Shown piece after piece: positions 17,313 through 25,543 of a stretch of 64,000 nucleotides of DNA. Within the stretch, counting starts at the first letter, position 1. The number at the start of each line of letters is the position of its first letter. A program made the position numbers and the translations under genes. The stretch is from Chelativorans alearensis. Its GTDB lineage: Bacteria > Pseudomonadota > Alphaproteobacteria > Rhizobiales > Rhizobiaceae. Where the stretch lies: assembly GCF_010993735.1 (NCBI RefSeq), contig NZ_WQNI01000014.1, forward strand, positions 88,395 to 152,394, read 5' to 3'. A model generated the notes under the pieces. The model ran no database searches. It saw nothing but the letters and a program-made list of their open reading frames with translations, and had not been told where the DNA came from.

Positions 17313-19502
17313 ATGCCCGCAACGACGACCTACACCTTGAGCGGGGACGCCTATATCGACAGCCTTCTCGGCGGCGTCAAATGGGCGACCCTCGAGCTGA
17401 CCTACAGCTTCCCCGCCAGTGCCTCTTATTACGGCGCGGGCTACGGCTATGGCGAGCCGGGCGACAATTTCGGGGCCTTGAATGTGGCCCAGCAGACCGC
17501 TGCGCGCGCCACCTTCGATCTTTTCTCTTCGGTTTCCAACGTAATCTTTACCGAGATCGCGGAGACCGTCACACAACACGGGGATCTACGGCTTGCCATG
17601 TCGGATAAGCCGAGTACTGCCTGGGCTTACTTCCCCACCACGCTCGCCGAGGGCGGTGACATGTGGTTCAACAAGTCCCGGGGCTATTACGACAATTCAC
17701 AGAAGGGCAACTACGCCTTCACCACCTTCCTGCATGAAGCCGGCCACGCGGTGGGCTTGGAGCACGCGCATGAAGACAACGTCATGCCGGTGGAGCGGGA
17801 TTCCATGGAATATACCGTGATGAGCTACCGTTCCTATGTCGGAGCCTCGACCACGGGTGGCTACACAAACGAGCAATGGGGGTATGCCCAGTCGCTGATG
17901 ATGTACGACATCGCCGCGCTGCAGCACCTCTACGGCGCCGACTACAGCACCAATAGCGGCAGTACCGTCTATTCCTGGAGCCCGACCACCGGCGAGATGT
18001 TCATCAACGGCACGGGCCAAGGCGCGCCGGGCGCAAATCGCATCTTCCTCACAGTTTGGGACGGTGGCGGAAAGGACACCTATGACTTTTCCAAATATTC
18101 AACGGATCTCGCGGTTGACCTGAGGCCAGGCAAATGGACGACTACCTCTTCCGAGCAGCTTGCCAAGCTACACTATGACGGTTCGAAGATTGCTGCCGGG
18201 AACATCGCCAACGCGCTGCTCTACGGCAACGATACGCGATCACTGATCGAGAATGCCAAGGGCGGGCCGGGCAACGACAAGATCGTCGGCAACGGCGCAG
18301 CAAATAAATTGTGGGGCGGCGCCGGCAACGACGTTCTTTCGGGCGGCAGTGGTGAGGATGTGCTGGTTGGCGGTGCCGGCGCCGACAAGCTCTATGGCGG
18401 CGCAGATAACGACACGCTCTACGGTGGCGGCGGCAATGACGCGCTGATCGGCGGTGCCGGAAGAGACCGCCTCTATGGCAGTGCCGGCAAGGACAGCCTC
18501 TCCGGCGGCGGCGGCAACGATGTGCTTGTCGGTGGGGCAGGGGCGGACAAGCTCGACGGCGGCACTGGCTTCGACTACGGCAGCTATGCCGGCGCCACAG
18601 CTGGCGTGACGGCGCGGCTTAACAAGCCGTCGCTGAACAGCGGCGACGCATTGGGCGACAGCTACGCCTCCATCGAAGGCCTGATCGGCAGCAGCCACGC
18701 CGACTTGCTGGTGGGCGATGCGGCGGCCAACCGCATCAATGGCGGTGCCGGCAATGACCGGCTCTACGGTGCTGGCGGCAACGATACGCTGATCGGCGGT
18801 CTGGGACATGATCGGCTTTATGGTGGCGGCGGCAATGACAGCCTCTCCGGCGGCGGCGGCAACGATGTGCTTGTCGGTGGGGCAGGGGCGGACAAGCTCG
18901 ACGGCGGCACTGGCTTCGACTACGGCAGCTATGCCGGCGCCACAGCTGGCGTGACGGCGCGGCTTAACAAGCCATCGCTGAACAGCGGCGACGCATTGGG
19001 CGACAGCTACGCCTCCATCGAAGGCCTGATCGGTAGCAGCCACGCCGACTTGCTGGTGGGCGATGCGGCGGCCAACCGCATCAATGGCGGCGCGGGCAAC
19101 GATCGGCTCTACGGCGGTAGCGGCAATGACCGACTCTACGGTTCCGGCGGCAATGACACCCTGATCGGCGGTGCTGGTTCAGAACTTCTGGTTGGCGGCG
19201 CCGGCGCCGATATCTATGTCTTTCGGAAGGAAAGCAACTCGCTGCCCTCCGCCCACGACAGGATCAACGACTTCGTCTCAGGTGGAGATACGATTGACCT
19301 GAGGGGCATGGATGCGGACAGCACCGCCAGTGGCAATCAGGCCTTCTCCTTTATCGGGGGGAAGGCATTCACTGGCAAGGCCGGCGAACTCAATTTCGTC
19401 AATGGCGTTTTATCAGGCGACACCGATGGCAACAGCACCGCTGACTTTCAGGTCGAGATCCTCAACGTCTCGGTCCTTGTCGACAGCGATTTCCACCTCT
19501 GA
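17313..19502 (+). CDS. Secreted serralysin-like RTX zinc metalloprotease
   Basis: A 729-residue M10-type metalloprotease. The zinc motif HEAGHAVGLEH is at residues 141-151 (H141, E142, H145, H151) and the Met-turn VMSY near 170. From about residue 330 to 640 there are many calcium-binding RTX nonapeptides of the GGxGxDxLx type. The C-terminus (VLVDSDFHL) resembles the uncleaved type I export signal. There is no N-terminal signal peptide, as expected for this route. It follows its exporter and adaptor genes, so it is their likely substrate. The RTX section contains a nearly exact 345-bp tandem duplication. Confidence 0.95.
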   Translation: MPATTTYTLSGDAYIDSLLGGVKWATLELTYSFPASASYYGAGYGYGEPGDNFGALNVAQQTAARATFDLFSSVSNVIFTEIAETVTQHGDLRLAMSDKPSTAWAYFPTTLAEGGDMWFNKSRGYYDNSQKGNYAFTTFLHEAGHAVGLEHAHEDNVMPVERDSMEYTVMSYRSYVGASTTGGYTNEQWGYAQSLMMYDIAALQHLYGADYSTNSGSTVYSWSPTTGEMFINGTGQGAPGANRIFLTVWDGGGKDTYDFSKYSTDLAVDLRPGKWTTTSSEQLAKLHYDGSKIAAGNIANALLYGNDTRSLIENAKGGPGNDKIVGNGAANKLWGGAGNDVLSGGSGEDVLVGGAGADKLYGGADNDTLYGGGGNDALIGGAGRDRLYGSAGKDSLSGGGGNDVLVGGAGADKLDGGTGFDYGSYAGATAGVTARLNKPSLNSGDALGDSYASIEGLIGSSHADLLVGDAAANRINGGAGNDRLYGAGGNDTLIGGLGHDRLYGGGGNDSLSGGGGNDVLVGGAGADKLDGGTGFDYGSYAGATAGVTARLNKPSLNSGDALGDSYASIEGLIGSSHADLLVGDAAANRINGGAGNDRLYGGSGNDRLYGSGGNDTLIGGAGSELLVGGAGADIYVFRKESNSLPSAHDRINDFVSGGDTIDLRGMDADSTASGNQAFSFIGGKAFTGKAGELNFVNGVLSGDTDGNSTADFQVEILNVSVLVDSDFHL
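18492..19095 (+). repeat. 345-bp-period tandem duplication inside the protease gene
   Basis: The DNA from 18492 repeats from 18837 with only a few base differences over about 260 bp (for example GCCGTCGCTG versus GCCATCGCTG). It encodes a 115-residue unit with RTX repeats plus the spacer FDYGSYAGATAGVTARLNKP and its sequel ending GDAAANRI. The near identity points to a recent unequal exchange. Confidence 0.9.
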
Positions 19503-19519
19503 GGTGGGGGAGCAAAGTC

Positions 19520-19747
19520 ATGGGTGAATGGATCGATTTCGACCGCTGGCCTGAATGTGCCAGCATGGAACGGCCGGGCATCGTGTTCGAAGTTCAGAAC
19601 GCAGAGGGGCAAACGATGGCGACCGGTTGTGTCGCCCCCCTGCCGCTTCCCTTCGACTGGACATCAGATCCGGTGCGTTTCCGCATCGTCGAGCAGGAAA
19701 AGCCGCGTCACTCGGAGCCGCTGCCGCAGCCGGGGTCTCCCCAGTAA
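19520..19747 (+). CDS. Small acidic hypothetical protein after the protease
   Basis: 75 residues starting MGEWIDFDRWPECASMERPG, with no membrane segment or signal peptide. The ATG lies 18 bp after the protease stop, with GGGGGAG just upstream, so it is very likely translated from the same mRNA. I do not recognise a family. Position and size suggest a chaperone or immunity/inhibitor-type partner of the protease, or a late exported companion. The lack of a signal peptide argues against a periplasmic inhibitor of the usual kind. Confidence 0.6.
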   Translation: MGEWIDFDRWPECASMERPGIVFEVQNAEGQTMATGCVAPLPLPFDWTSDPVRFRIVEQEKPRHSEPLPQPGSPQ

Positions 19748-20032
19748 CAAGCCTGGTCGTGTATGGCTTCCAACAGTTTCGTTGCGTCGATCTCGTCGAG
19801 CACAATCCTTTGGACAGCCCATAGGCCGTAAACTCATAAACGGGTGACATGGTTGCGTGTTTTGATTCAAGGCTCCTGGTTGAGAAGGAGCCTTGGGATG
19901 CGGCGCCGCCCTTGACCGATTTTGAATGTCGCAGAAGTCTCGCGCGAACGCGATTTTTGCGCCTGACTTTTGCGACAGGGTGTCCCCCGAAATCAGCGCT
20001 TCCCTAGTTTCGAATTTCCGCGATATCACCTC
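19748..20032. other. Intergenic stretch with a strong hairpin
   Basis: A perfect 9-bp stem (CAAGGCTCC at 19868-19876, GGAGCCTTG at 19887-19895, 10-nt loop) lies about 120 bp after the small gene. There is no T-run, so it is at best a factor-dependent terminator or an RNA-stability hairpin. No gene is supported here. Confidence 0.5.
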
Positions 20033-20063
20033 TTGATTTAGAGTGCACTCTAAGTTGTAGCTT
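20033..20063 (+). promoter_or_regulatory. MerR-type promoter/operator of the NmlR/AdhR kind
   Basis: A -35-like TTGATT at 20033-20038 is followed by the perfect 16-bp palindrome TTAGAGTGCACTCTAA (20038-20053) in an overlong spacer of about 19 bp, then a -10-like TAGCTT (20058-20063). The core AGAGT..ACTCT resembles operators of aldehyde- and electrophile-sensing MerR regulators. The MerR-family gene starts 30 bp downstream, so it probably controls itself. Confidence 0.7.
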
Positions 20064-20093
20064 CCTGTGCGTCGTGACGAAAGAAGGGCGTTC

Positions 20094-20519
20094 ATGAAGA
20101 TTGGCGAACTGGCGAAGCGTTCGGGACTGTCAGCCCATACCATCCGTTACTATGAGCGGATCGGGCTGCTTCCCCATGCCGACAGGGACCAATCGGGCCA
20201 ACGTGACTACGACGCATCAATCCTGATCTGGATAGAATTTCTCGACCGTCTCAAAACGACCGGAATGCCTATTCGGGAGATGCTGCGCTACGCGGCTTTG
20301 CGGGAGCGCGGCGTCGGCACGGAAGCGGAACGCAGCGCGTTGCTTGAACAGCACCGCGAGCGTGTCCGCGCCCATGTGGTCGAACTGCAAACCTGTCTTC
20401 TCGTCCTCGACACCAAGATTGCCGGATATGCCGGCAAGGATCAGAGGATGAAAGACTATGACGCACCAATCCCCCAACGTCGGAAGCCGGCTGGAGCGCG
20501 GCAAGCGGGCGCTCGCTGA
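20094..20519 (+). CDS. MerR-family transcriptional regulator
   Basis: A 141-residue MerR-type activator. The N-terminal winged helix (MKIGELAKRSGLSAHTIRYY) and the ERIGLLP turn are typical, and a coiled-coil dimer helix follows around residues 75-115. It lacks the metal-binding cysteine loop of MerR/CueR, so it is more like the aldehyde- or thiol-stress branch. The promoter ahead has the matching palindrome. Its 3' end overlaps the next gene (carboxymuconolactone-decarboxylase family) by 62 bp, indicating tight coupling. I start at the ATG at 20094 rather than 20067, since the helix-turn-helix begins there with AAGAAGGGCG just upstream. Confidence 0.9.
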   Translation: MKIGELAKRSGLSAHTIRYYERIGLLPHADRDQSGQRDYDASILIWIEFLDRLKTTGMPIREMLRYAALRERGVGTEAERSALLEQHRERVRAHVVELQTCLLVLDTKIAGYAGKDQRMKDYDAPIPQRRKPAGARQAGAR

Positions 20520-20874
20520 AATCGACGGCGAGGCAGGCAATAACGTCATTGCCGCTCTGGCCGACATCGCCCCAGACTTCGCAAGCTACCCATTCGAATT
20601 TCCATTTGGCGACATTTACAGCCGTCCCGGCCTTGATCTGCGTGCCTGCGAAATCGCCACAATCGCGGCGCTGACCGCGATGGGAACCGCAACCCCGCAA
20701 TTGAAGGTCCACATAGAAGCGGCCCTGAATGTTGGGCTGACGAAGGACGAAATCACCGAAATCATCATGCAGATGGCGGTTTATGCGGGCTTTCCTGCGG
20801 CGCTCAACGGACTGTTCGCGGCCAAGGAAGTATTCACCGCCCGGTTTCCCGCCCAGCAGCAGGGAGCGGCATGA
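20458..20874 (+). CDS. Carboxymuconolactone decarboxylase-family protein
   Basis: 138 residues with the CMD/AhpD-type fold: RPGLDLRACEIATIAALTAMG and HIEAALNVGLTKDEITEIIM are family signatures. Family members are decarboxylases or alkyl-hydroperoxide-related proteins. Here the usual AhpD CxxC is absent (only one Cys, in LRACEIA), so peroxidase activity is unlikely. The gene overlaps the end of the MerR gene by 62 bp in another frame. Such MerR-CMD pairs are common, and the regulator probably responds to a toxic aldehyde or electrophile. Substrate unknown. Confidence 0.85.
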   Translation: MTHQSPNVGSRLERGKRALAEIDGEAGNNVIAALADIAPDFASYPFEFPFGDIYSRPGLDLRACEIATIAALTAMGTATPQLKVHIEAALNVGLTKDEITEIIMQMAVYAGFPAALNGLFAAKEVFTARFPAQQQGAA

Positions 20875-21697
20875 TGAACTTTCTTCGCACCTTGACCGCC
20901 ACCGGCGCTCTCGCACTCGTCGCGATTTCCGGCTTGCCGGTTGCAGCTCCGACCGCTGCATGCGCAAACCCCGCCACACCTGAAAAGCTCTGGGACGGGT
21001 TTAGCTCGCCGGTCGGCATGACCTTCGACGCTGCGGGGAACTTATTCGTGGCGGAATGGGGCGCGGGCCGTGTCTCACGCATCGATCCTGCCGGAAATCG
21101 CACCACGTTCGCAGATGGGCTTTCCGCCCCTCCGGGCTGACGGTAGGCCCTGATGGCGCGATCTACGTTGCATCCTATTCGCGCGATGAAGTCTATCGCT
21201 TCACGCCGGCAGGAGAACGCAGCGTCATGTGACCGGCCTTGTAACGCCGGCCGGGCTTAGTTTCGACAGGTCAGGCCGGCTGCTGATCGCCAACCGCCGC
21301 ACCAACCAGATCCTCACCGTGACCGGGAATGGCAATCTGGAACCCGTCATCGACGGAGCAAACGCCGGTCGGGGCGGTCCAGACGCCAGACAATGGCTAT
21401 GTCGTGTCCAACATCGGCGGCGGAGTTACGATCCTGCGCGCGGACGGCGCGCGCATGGAGGCCGGCGAGGAGTTTGGCACGCCCGGCCCCGGCGTAGCAA
21501 TGACGACAGACGGCCGCGTGTTCGTGGTAGATTATGGCGGAACGACCGTGCGGGAAATTCTGCCGAATGGGCAATCTCGTGCCATCGCGGACGGGCTGCG
21601 AAGCCCGGTCGGCTTGGTAGTCGCTCCTGACGGGGCCTCTTTGCTCACCGCCGCTTGGGGCGATGGAACGATCTATCGGATTCCGATCTCAAACTAG
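20871..21697 (+). pseudogene. NHL/SMP-30-like beta-propeller protein, multiply frameshifted
   Basis: It starts in overlap with the CMD stop (ATGATGA). A signal peptide (ALVAISGLPVAAPTAACA) is followed by propeller blades with repeating patterns such as SSPVGMTFDAAGNLFVAEWG. The frame breaks near 21130 (a missing C in CCCCTCCGGG), again near 21230, and near 21363. The correct pieces continue in other frames through DYGGTTVREILPNGQ to the end. When intact it would be a periplasmic lactonase-like or streptogramin-lyase-like six-blade propeller. As written, only an exported fragment of about 90 residues could be made. Confidence 0.85.
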
Positions 21698-21958
21698 GTT
21701 GGATGGTCGCAAGCCCCCCCAAAACGTGCGACAATTCTGCGCCGTTATCTACGATAAACGTGATCCATGCCACCAGGTGCCTGCAACGACTACCCCAGGA
21801 GGGAACACTCAGACCCATGCCGCGTGTCATAAGAAGCAGAGATCCTCGTCGCTACTTTGACTTGCAGCGATTCATATAACGCGGTAGCGGTGGATGTAAT
21901 CATTGGTGATTGCTGCCCCTTCGGACCGGAACCTCGATCAACGATATCGCAACCCCAT

Positions 21959-22905
21959 ATGAAATCCGGTTTCACGCTCCTGTTGCTCCTTCCCCTCCTG
22001 CTCCTCGCAGCTTTCGTGTGGTTGCTGTATGGGAACCAGCCGACGCCCCTGGGCTACAGGACGTCTGTCGCGCTTCACAACTCGGATGTGAACTATCCCA
22101 TATTTGGCGCAATCGTACCGACGCAGGGAGACAACGGCAGTGCCAATGCGTATTTTGTCGACCTGACGGATGGATCGCGGCGGTTGCTTCGGCGGAATGC
22201 CTCCGCGTTTACGGCGTTGAGGGCGGTTCCGAACCGACCAGGCCATTTTCTCGTCGTTCAAAGACGATATAACAAGTACCATCTGATCGACTACGAGGTT
22301 GAAACCGGCGTAACCACGAACCTCCATGAGTTCGATTTCGAGATAAGAAGTCCGTTCATGCTCGGGGACCAAGCATACGCCCTGGATCCCACCCACAAGA
22401 CTACGAAGCAGGCTTTGAATTACGAGGTTGTCTGCGGTGGCAAGATCTTGACGGAGCCGAGGATCAAATCAGCGTTTGACGCGGCCTCAACCAGCCGCTC
22501 AGCAGCATTTTTTGGACGGATTGTACAAAGACGTGACAGCTCTATGCTGTCGGGCGTGAGCCAGATGGCGAAATTGTCCTGACGGCGATCCCGCTGCCAT
22601 TCGATTGGGTCATGGACGTATTTTCCTATCAGGACGAAATTTATGTCGCGCGTTGGAATCGTGCTGAACCCGTGACGCTGCATCGCTTGATCGGGGACCG
22701 TGTGGAGCCACATTCGGGTCTTCTTACCGAACGTCTCCGGGCGGCCGATCCAGGTGCAGGCAACATCAGCTGGACTGGGGACGAGGCCGTCGTGATCACA
22801 ACCGGCGATCGAAAGGAAGGCGTCATCAACATCTCGGTTCGCTATGATAGTGGTCAAGCGCTCAAGTCCTTTTCCATTGATCTTACGGATCCCATGCTCC
22901 GTTGA
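21959..22905 (+). pseudogene. Membrane-anchored hypothetical protein, frameshifted
   Basis: Starts MKSGFTLLLLLPLLLLAAFV, a signal-anchor helix, followed by a soluble domain rich in beta-type patterns (YFVDLTDGSRRLLRRN, HFLVVQRRYNKYHLIDYEV). The first frame ends at 22582. The continuation (REPDGEIVLTAIPLPFDWVM to the stop at 22905) is in the next frame, with the shift near 22535-22550. I recognise no family. The repeated VDLTDGS-type strands could be a beta-propeller. A real or sequencing frameshift cannot be told apart by eye. Confidence 0.55.
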
Positions 22906-23483
22906 GCCTATACGTTGGGCCAAGCTGCCTGCCATGTACGGCCCGCCTTCCCCAGGCTGCGGTTATAGCGACCGGCAGCTAACCTGGTGCAAAGTCCGAA
23001 AGCGGTAGGACCGATCGGCCCCGATCAGGCCGAAAATACACCCGCTCCTCTGGAAACGTCGGCACGTGGGTGCGTATAATGGTTCGGCGAAAGGCCGGCC
23101 CTTGCGGAGAGCAGAAGTTCCCACAGGGGTGCAGACTGGGCGGCGAACCCGCTGTCTGTGTCAATAAGGATTTTATCCCGAGCGGGAGACTATGCCGATT
23201 AAGCCGCCTAAGCCACGGGACTTTCGATAAGAACGGCCGCGCTCGCTCGGCATAGTCAAAGTGTCCGGCGCCGCGAATGTCTCAGTTGCGTGGAAGCTCG
23301 TCATACAGAAGCGATGACCGGAAGGGTCGCTGCATCTCGCCGCTGCCCAGCATTCAGTTCGGTTGCCAACGCGATCTCATCGCCGCCAGCTGCAACTTCC
23401 GCCCCCTCGTTTGATAGCTGAAATTCCTGCTGCTTCTGTTTCTCGCGACACACTTCGTCGCAGCACCGACGCAACCATCGACC
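22906..23483. other. Gene-free stretch with an inverted repeat
   Basis: No supported coding sequence. An 11-bp inverted repeat, GACTATGCCGA at 23188-23198 and TCGGCATAGTC at 23247-23257, encloses 48 bp. It could be the trace of a small mobile sequence or an RNA stem. The region separates the decayed genes on the left from merR. Confidence 0.45.
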
Positions 23484-23897
23484 TCAGGCAGCGAGCGCGT
23501 CAAGGATCGGGCATTCCGGCACGTCTTCGCCCGAGCATTGCGCCATGGTCCGGGCCAGGAGCCTTTCGATGCGCCGAAGGTCGGCGATCTTGGCCCTGAT
23601 TTCCGCCAGATGCGGTTTTGTCCGTTCCTGGATCTCGGCGCAGGTCTGAGCCTTGCGATCGACGAGATCCAGCAGGCCGCGAATCTCATCGATGCCAAAG
23701 CCAAGCTCGCGGCTGCGTAGGATGAAGCGCAGGCGCTGAACATGGGTCTCGTCATACAGACGATACCCCTTTGGACTGCGCGGTGGCTCCGGCATGAGGC
23801 CGATGTTCTCGTAGTAACGAATGGTCTCGAGGTGGCAGCCGGTTCGCCTGGAAAGCACGCTGCGCTGCAACCCGTTCACGGAAGTGTGTTTCGCCAT
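23484..23897 (-). CDS. merR: Mercury-responsive regulator MerR
   Basis: A 137-residue MerR regulator. The helix-turn-helix reads LSRRTGCHLETIRYYENIGL. The three cysteines that bind Hg(II) across the dimer in classical MerR are present: one in AQTCAEIQ and two in AQCSGEDVPECPILD. It represses and, with Hg(II), activates mer genes by untwisting a promoter with a 19-bp spacer. It is transcribed away from merT, and such a promoter (23913-23943) lies between them. Its C-terminus also resembles CueR/ZntR members, but the neighbouring merTPFA genes settle the metal. Confidence 0.9.
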   Translation of the reverse strand: MAKHTSVNGLQRSVLSRRTGCHLETIRYYENIGLMPEPPRSPKGYRLYDETHVQRLRFILRSRELGFGIDEIRGLLDLVDRKAQTCAEIQERTKPHLAEIRAKIADLRRIERLLARTMAQCSGEDVPECPILDALAA

Positions 23898-23912
23898 GGG
23901 GCTAGTTCCGTC

Positions 23913-23943
23913 TTGAGCCTGTAGTTGATACAGGCGTTATGTA
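23913..23943 (+). promoter_or_regulatory. MerR-controlled promoter of merT
   Basis: -35 TTGAGC (23913-23918) and -10 TATGTA (23938-23943) are separated by exactly 19 bp, the hallmark of MerR-type promoters. The spacer holds a perfect dyad, GCCTGTA-gttga-TACAGGC (23917-23935). It lies between the divergent merR and merT. Confidence 0.85.
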
Positions 23944-23975
23944 CCATGCGGATTGGCAACTGTCATGAGGTTTGG

Positions 23976-24386
23976 ATGATGAATGATGCACACGACGCCT
24001 CCCTGGATCCGGCGCGCGGGATCGACGGTGGCGAAAGTGCCGTCAGGGGATCCAAACTGGCCGCTGTCGGAGGAATTCTCGGCGCGATTGCAGCATCGAG
24101 CTGCTGCGTCTTGCCTTTTGCCCTTTTCATGTTTGGCGTCAGCGGCGCCTGGATCGGTAATCTGACGGCGTTGGAACCTTACCAGCCCTACTTCATCGCG
24201 ATGACCTTGGCTTTCCTTGGCTACGGCTATTACGCGGTCTATTGGAAGGCAAAGAAAGCCTGCGCCGAGGGCAGCTACTGCGCCACTCCGAGGTCAACCC
24301 GGATCGCAAGGATCGGCCTTTGGACCGCTACGGTCCTTGTCACCATCGCCTATGCATTTCCCCGTCTCGCCGTCTACTTCCTCTGA
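23976..24386 (+). CDS. merT: Mercuric ion transporter MerT
   Basis: A 136-residue inner-membrane protein with three hydrophobic segments. The first contains the vicinal cysteine pair of MerT (ASSCCVLPFALFMFGVSGAW), and the loop after the second has a further pair (KACAEGSYCA). MerT takes Hg(II) from periplasmic MerP and passes it to cytoplasmic MerA. ATG codons at 23976 and 23979 are adjacent; either may be used, with GAGG upstream. It is the first gene after the MerR-type promoter, and merP follows 28 bp downstream. Confidence 0.92.
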   Translation: MMNDAHDASLDPARGIDGGESAVRGSKLAAVGGILGAIAASSCCVLPFALFMFGVSGAWIGNLTALEPYQPYFIAMTLAFLGYGYYAVYWKAKKACAEGSYCATPRSTRIARIGLWTATVLVTIAYAFPRLAVYFL

Positions 24387-24414
24387 TCGGCCCCAACTGG
24401 AAGGAGAAGAAAAC

Positions 24415-24738
24415 ATGAAGCTTTCCTTCGTTCGCCTCGCGGCCATCACTGTTGCGTCCCTCGCAATGCTCTCGCCTATCACTGGCTATGCTGCAGAAAG
24501 AACGGTCACCTTGGGTGTGGAAAATGCGACATGCGCTTTGTGCGCCCCCATCGTGCGTTCCGTGTTGCAGCGGGTGCCGGGCGTTGCAAGCGTGGATGTG
24601 GTGGAGAACTACAGCGCGTCGCCGCCAGTAAGCGCCACCGTCGTCTTCGATGATGATGTCACCAATGTTGACGCCCTCATCAACGCCACCACGAACGCCG
24701 GATACCCTTCAAGGCTCGCCTTGAACGCTGGCGGTTGA
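24415..24738 (+). CDS. merP: Periplasmic mercury-binding protein MerP
   Basis: 107 residues: a cleavable signal peptide (ending ITGYAAE) and a heavy-metal-associated domain with the metal-binding pair in NATCALC (usually GMTCxxC). The HMA signature continues with VRSVLQRVPGVASVDV. It binds Hg(II) in the periplasm and hands it to MerT. A strong AAGGAGAAG precedes the ATG. The insert ENYSASPPVSATVVFDDD before the third strand is slightly longer than in classical MerP, but the fold should be the same. Confidence 0.92.
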   Translation: MKLSFVRLAAITVASLAMLSPITGYAAERTVTLGVENATCALCAPIVRSVLQRVPGVASVDVVENYSASPPVSATVVFDDDVTNVDALINATTNAGYPSRLALNAGG

Positions 24739-24849
24739 GGCAGCCCATCGACGCGGCCTACATCCCCGTTTTGCGGCCCCCCTTTTCGGCCAAGCCAAGC
24801 GCTGCACGCAGTTTCGATGCCGCGGGTGTTTTCTTCGTCGAGGAGTCGC

Positions 24850-24880
24850 TTGACCCTGTACTTGATACAGGGTGTACCCT
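24850..24880 (+). promoter_or_regulatory. Second MerR-type promoter inside the mer operon
   Basis: -35 TTGACC (24850-24855), a perfect 8-bp dyad ACCCTGTA-cttga-TACAGGGT (24853-24873) and -10 TACCCT (24875-24880) with a 19-bp spacer. It closely resembles the merT promoter and lies 65 bp before the next gene. Transcription of the HMA-merF-merA part is thus probably boosted separately. Confidence 0.85.
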
Positions 24881-24944
24881 TCATGGAATAGGAACCTTGG
24901 TGCGGGCGCTCGTTCCCTTGGCGACCCGCAAAAGGAGAAAGGAC

Positions 24945-25307
24945 ATGCGAAATCGCGCGAGAATCGCCGTTGCCGCCGCCATACTTGGCGTGGGCGGGCT
25001 TGCCATCCTGGCTTTCGCATCGACGGGGTCAGGCCCCTCCGTGCCGACGTCGTCCGGCCAGGCTGTGCTGACACAGGTCGCGGCGTCGGAACGGCTGCAG
25101 ACCTTTGCCGTTGACAACATGTATTGCGCGTCCTGCCTGTTTATCGTGCGCGGGGCGATCGAACGGGTCGAGGGTGTCAGGTCGGTTACGGTCGACGTTG
25201 CCAGCCAGCAGGTCACTGTGGCCTATGACCCGGCCGCTACCACAATCGAGGCCATTGCAGCTGCGCCGACGCAACGGGGATATCCGGCCCGCCCCATAGG
25301 GAGCTGA
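24945..25307 (+). CDS. Second HMA-domain mercury-binding protein (MerP-like, membrane-anchored)
   Basis: 120 residues. An N-terminal hydrophobic segment (VAAAILGVGGLAILAFA) may be an uncleaved anchor. An HMA domain follows with the metal-binding pair in NMYCASC and the usual IVRGAIERVEGVRSVTVDVA. It probably holds Hg(II) at the membrane for the small transporter MerF encoded 5 bp downstream. AAAGGAGAAAGG precedes the ATG; the frame extends further upstream but through the promoter, so I reject longer versions. A copper-chaperone role is possible from sequence alone, but the context says mercury. Confidence 0.85.
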   Translation: MRNRARIAVAAAILGVGGLAILAFASTGSGPSVPTSSGQAVLTQVAASERLQTFAVDNMYCASCLFIVRGAIERVEGVRSVTVDVASQQVTVAYDPAATTIEAIAAAPTQRGYPARPIGS

Positions 25308-25311
25308 AGCC

Positions 25312-25533
25312 ATGAGCGACAAGTCGCTCTTTGGCCTTGGGTTGGCCGGCATGGTTATTGCGGTCGTGTGCTGCATTGGGCCTGCCCTGTTGATCGCCAC
25401 CGGCCTTATCAGTGTCTCGGTGCTGACGGGCACGACGATCTACGTGCTAACACCGCTTCTCGTCCTCTTCGTTGCCGTGGTCGGCTACGATCTATGGCGG
25501 CGCTGGCCGCCTTCCCATAACGGAAAACACTGA
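25312..25533 (+). CDS. merF: Mercury transporter MerF-like, two-helix membrane protein
   Basis: 73 residues with two hydrophobic helices. The first carries the vicinal cysteine pair in VVCCIGPALLIATGLISVSV, and the family's tyrosine/leucine pattern follows (YVLTPLLVLFVAVVGYDLWR). MerF imports Hg(II) to the cytoplasm. Classical MerF has a second cysteine pair at the C-terminus, but here the tail is basic and cysteine-free, so transfer may rely on the MerP-like partner or on MerA. It sits between the HMA protein and merA in the same operon. Confidence 0.85.
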   Translation: MSDKSLFGLGLAGMVIAVVCCIGPALLIATGLISVSVLTGTTIYVLTPLLVLFVAVVGYDLWRRWPPSHNGKH

Positions 25534-25543
25534 GGGAGTTCCC

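Noticed and set aside
18240..19043. Minus-strand repetitive frame over the RTX repeats
   Set aside because: Its repeats arise only from the antisense of the RTX nonapeptides.
18250..19200. Direct repeats resembling a CRISPR array
   Set aside because: They are coding RTX nonapeptide repeats with protein-level conservation, not identical repeats with unique spacers.
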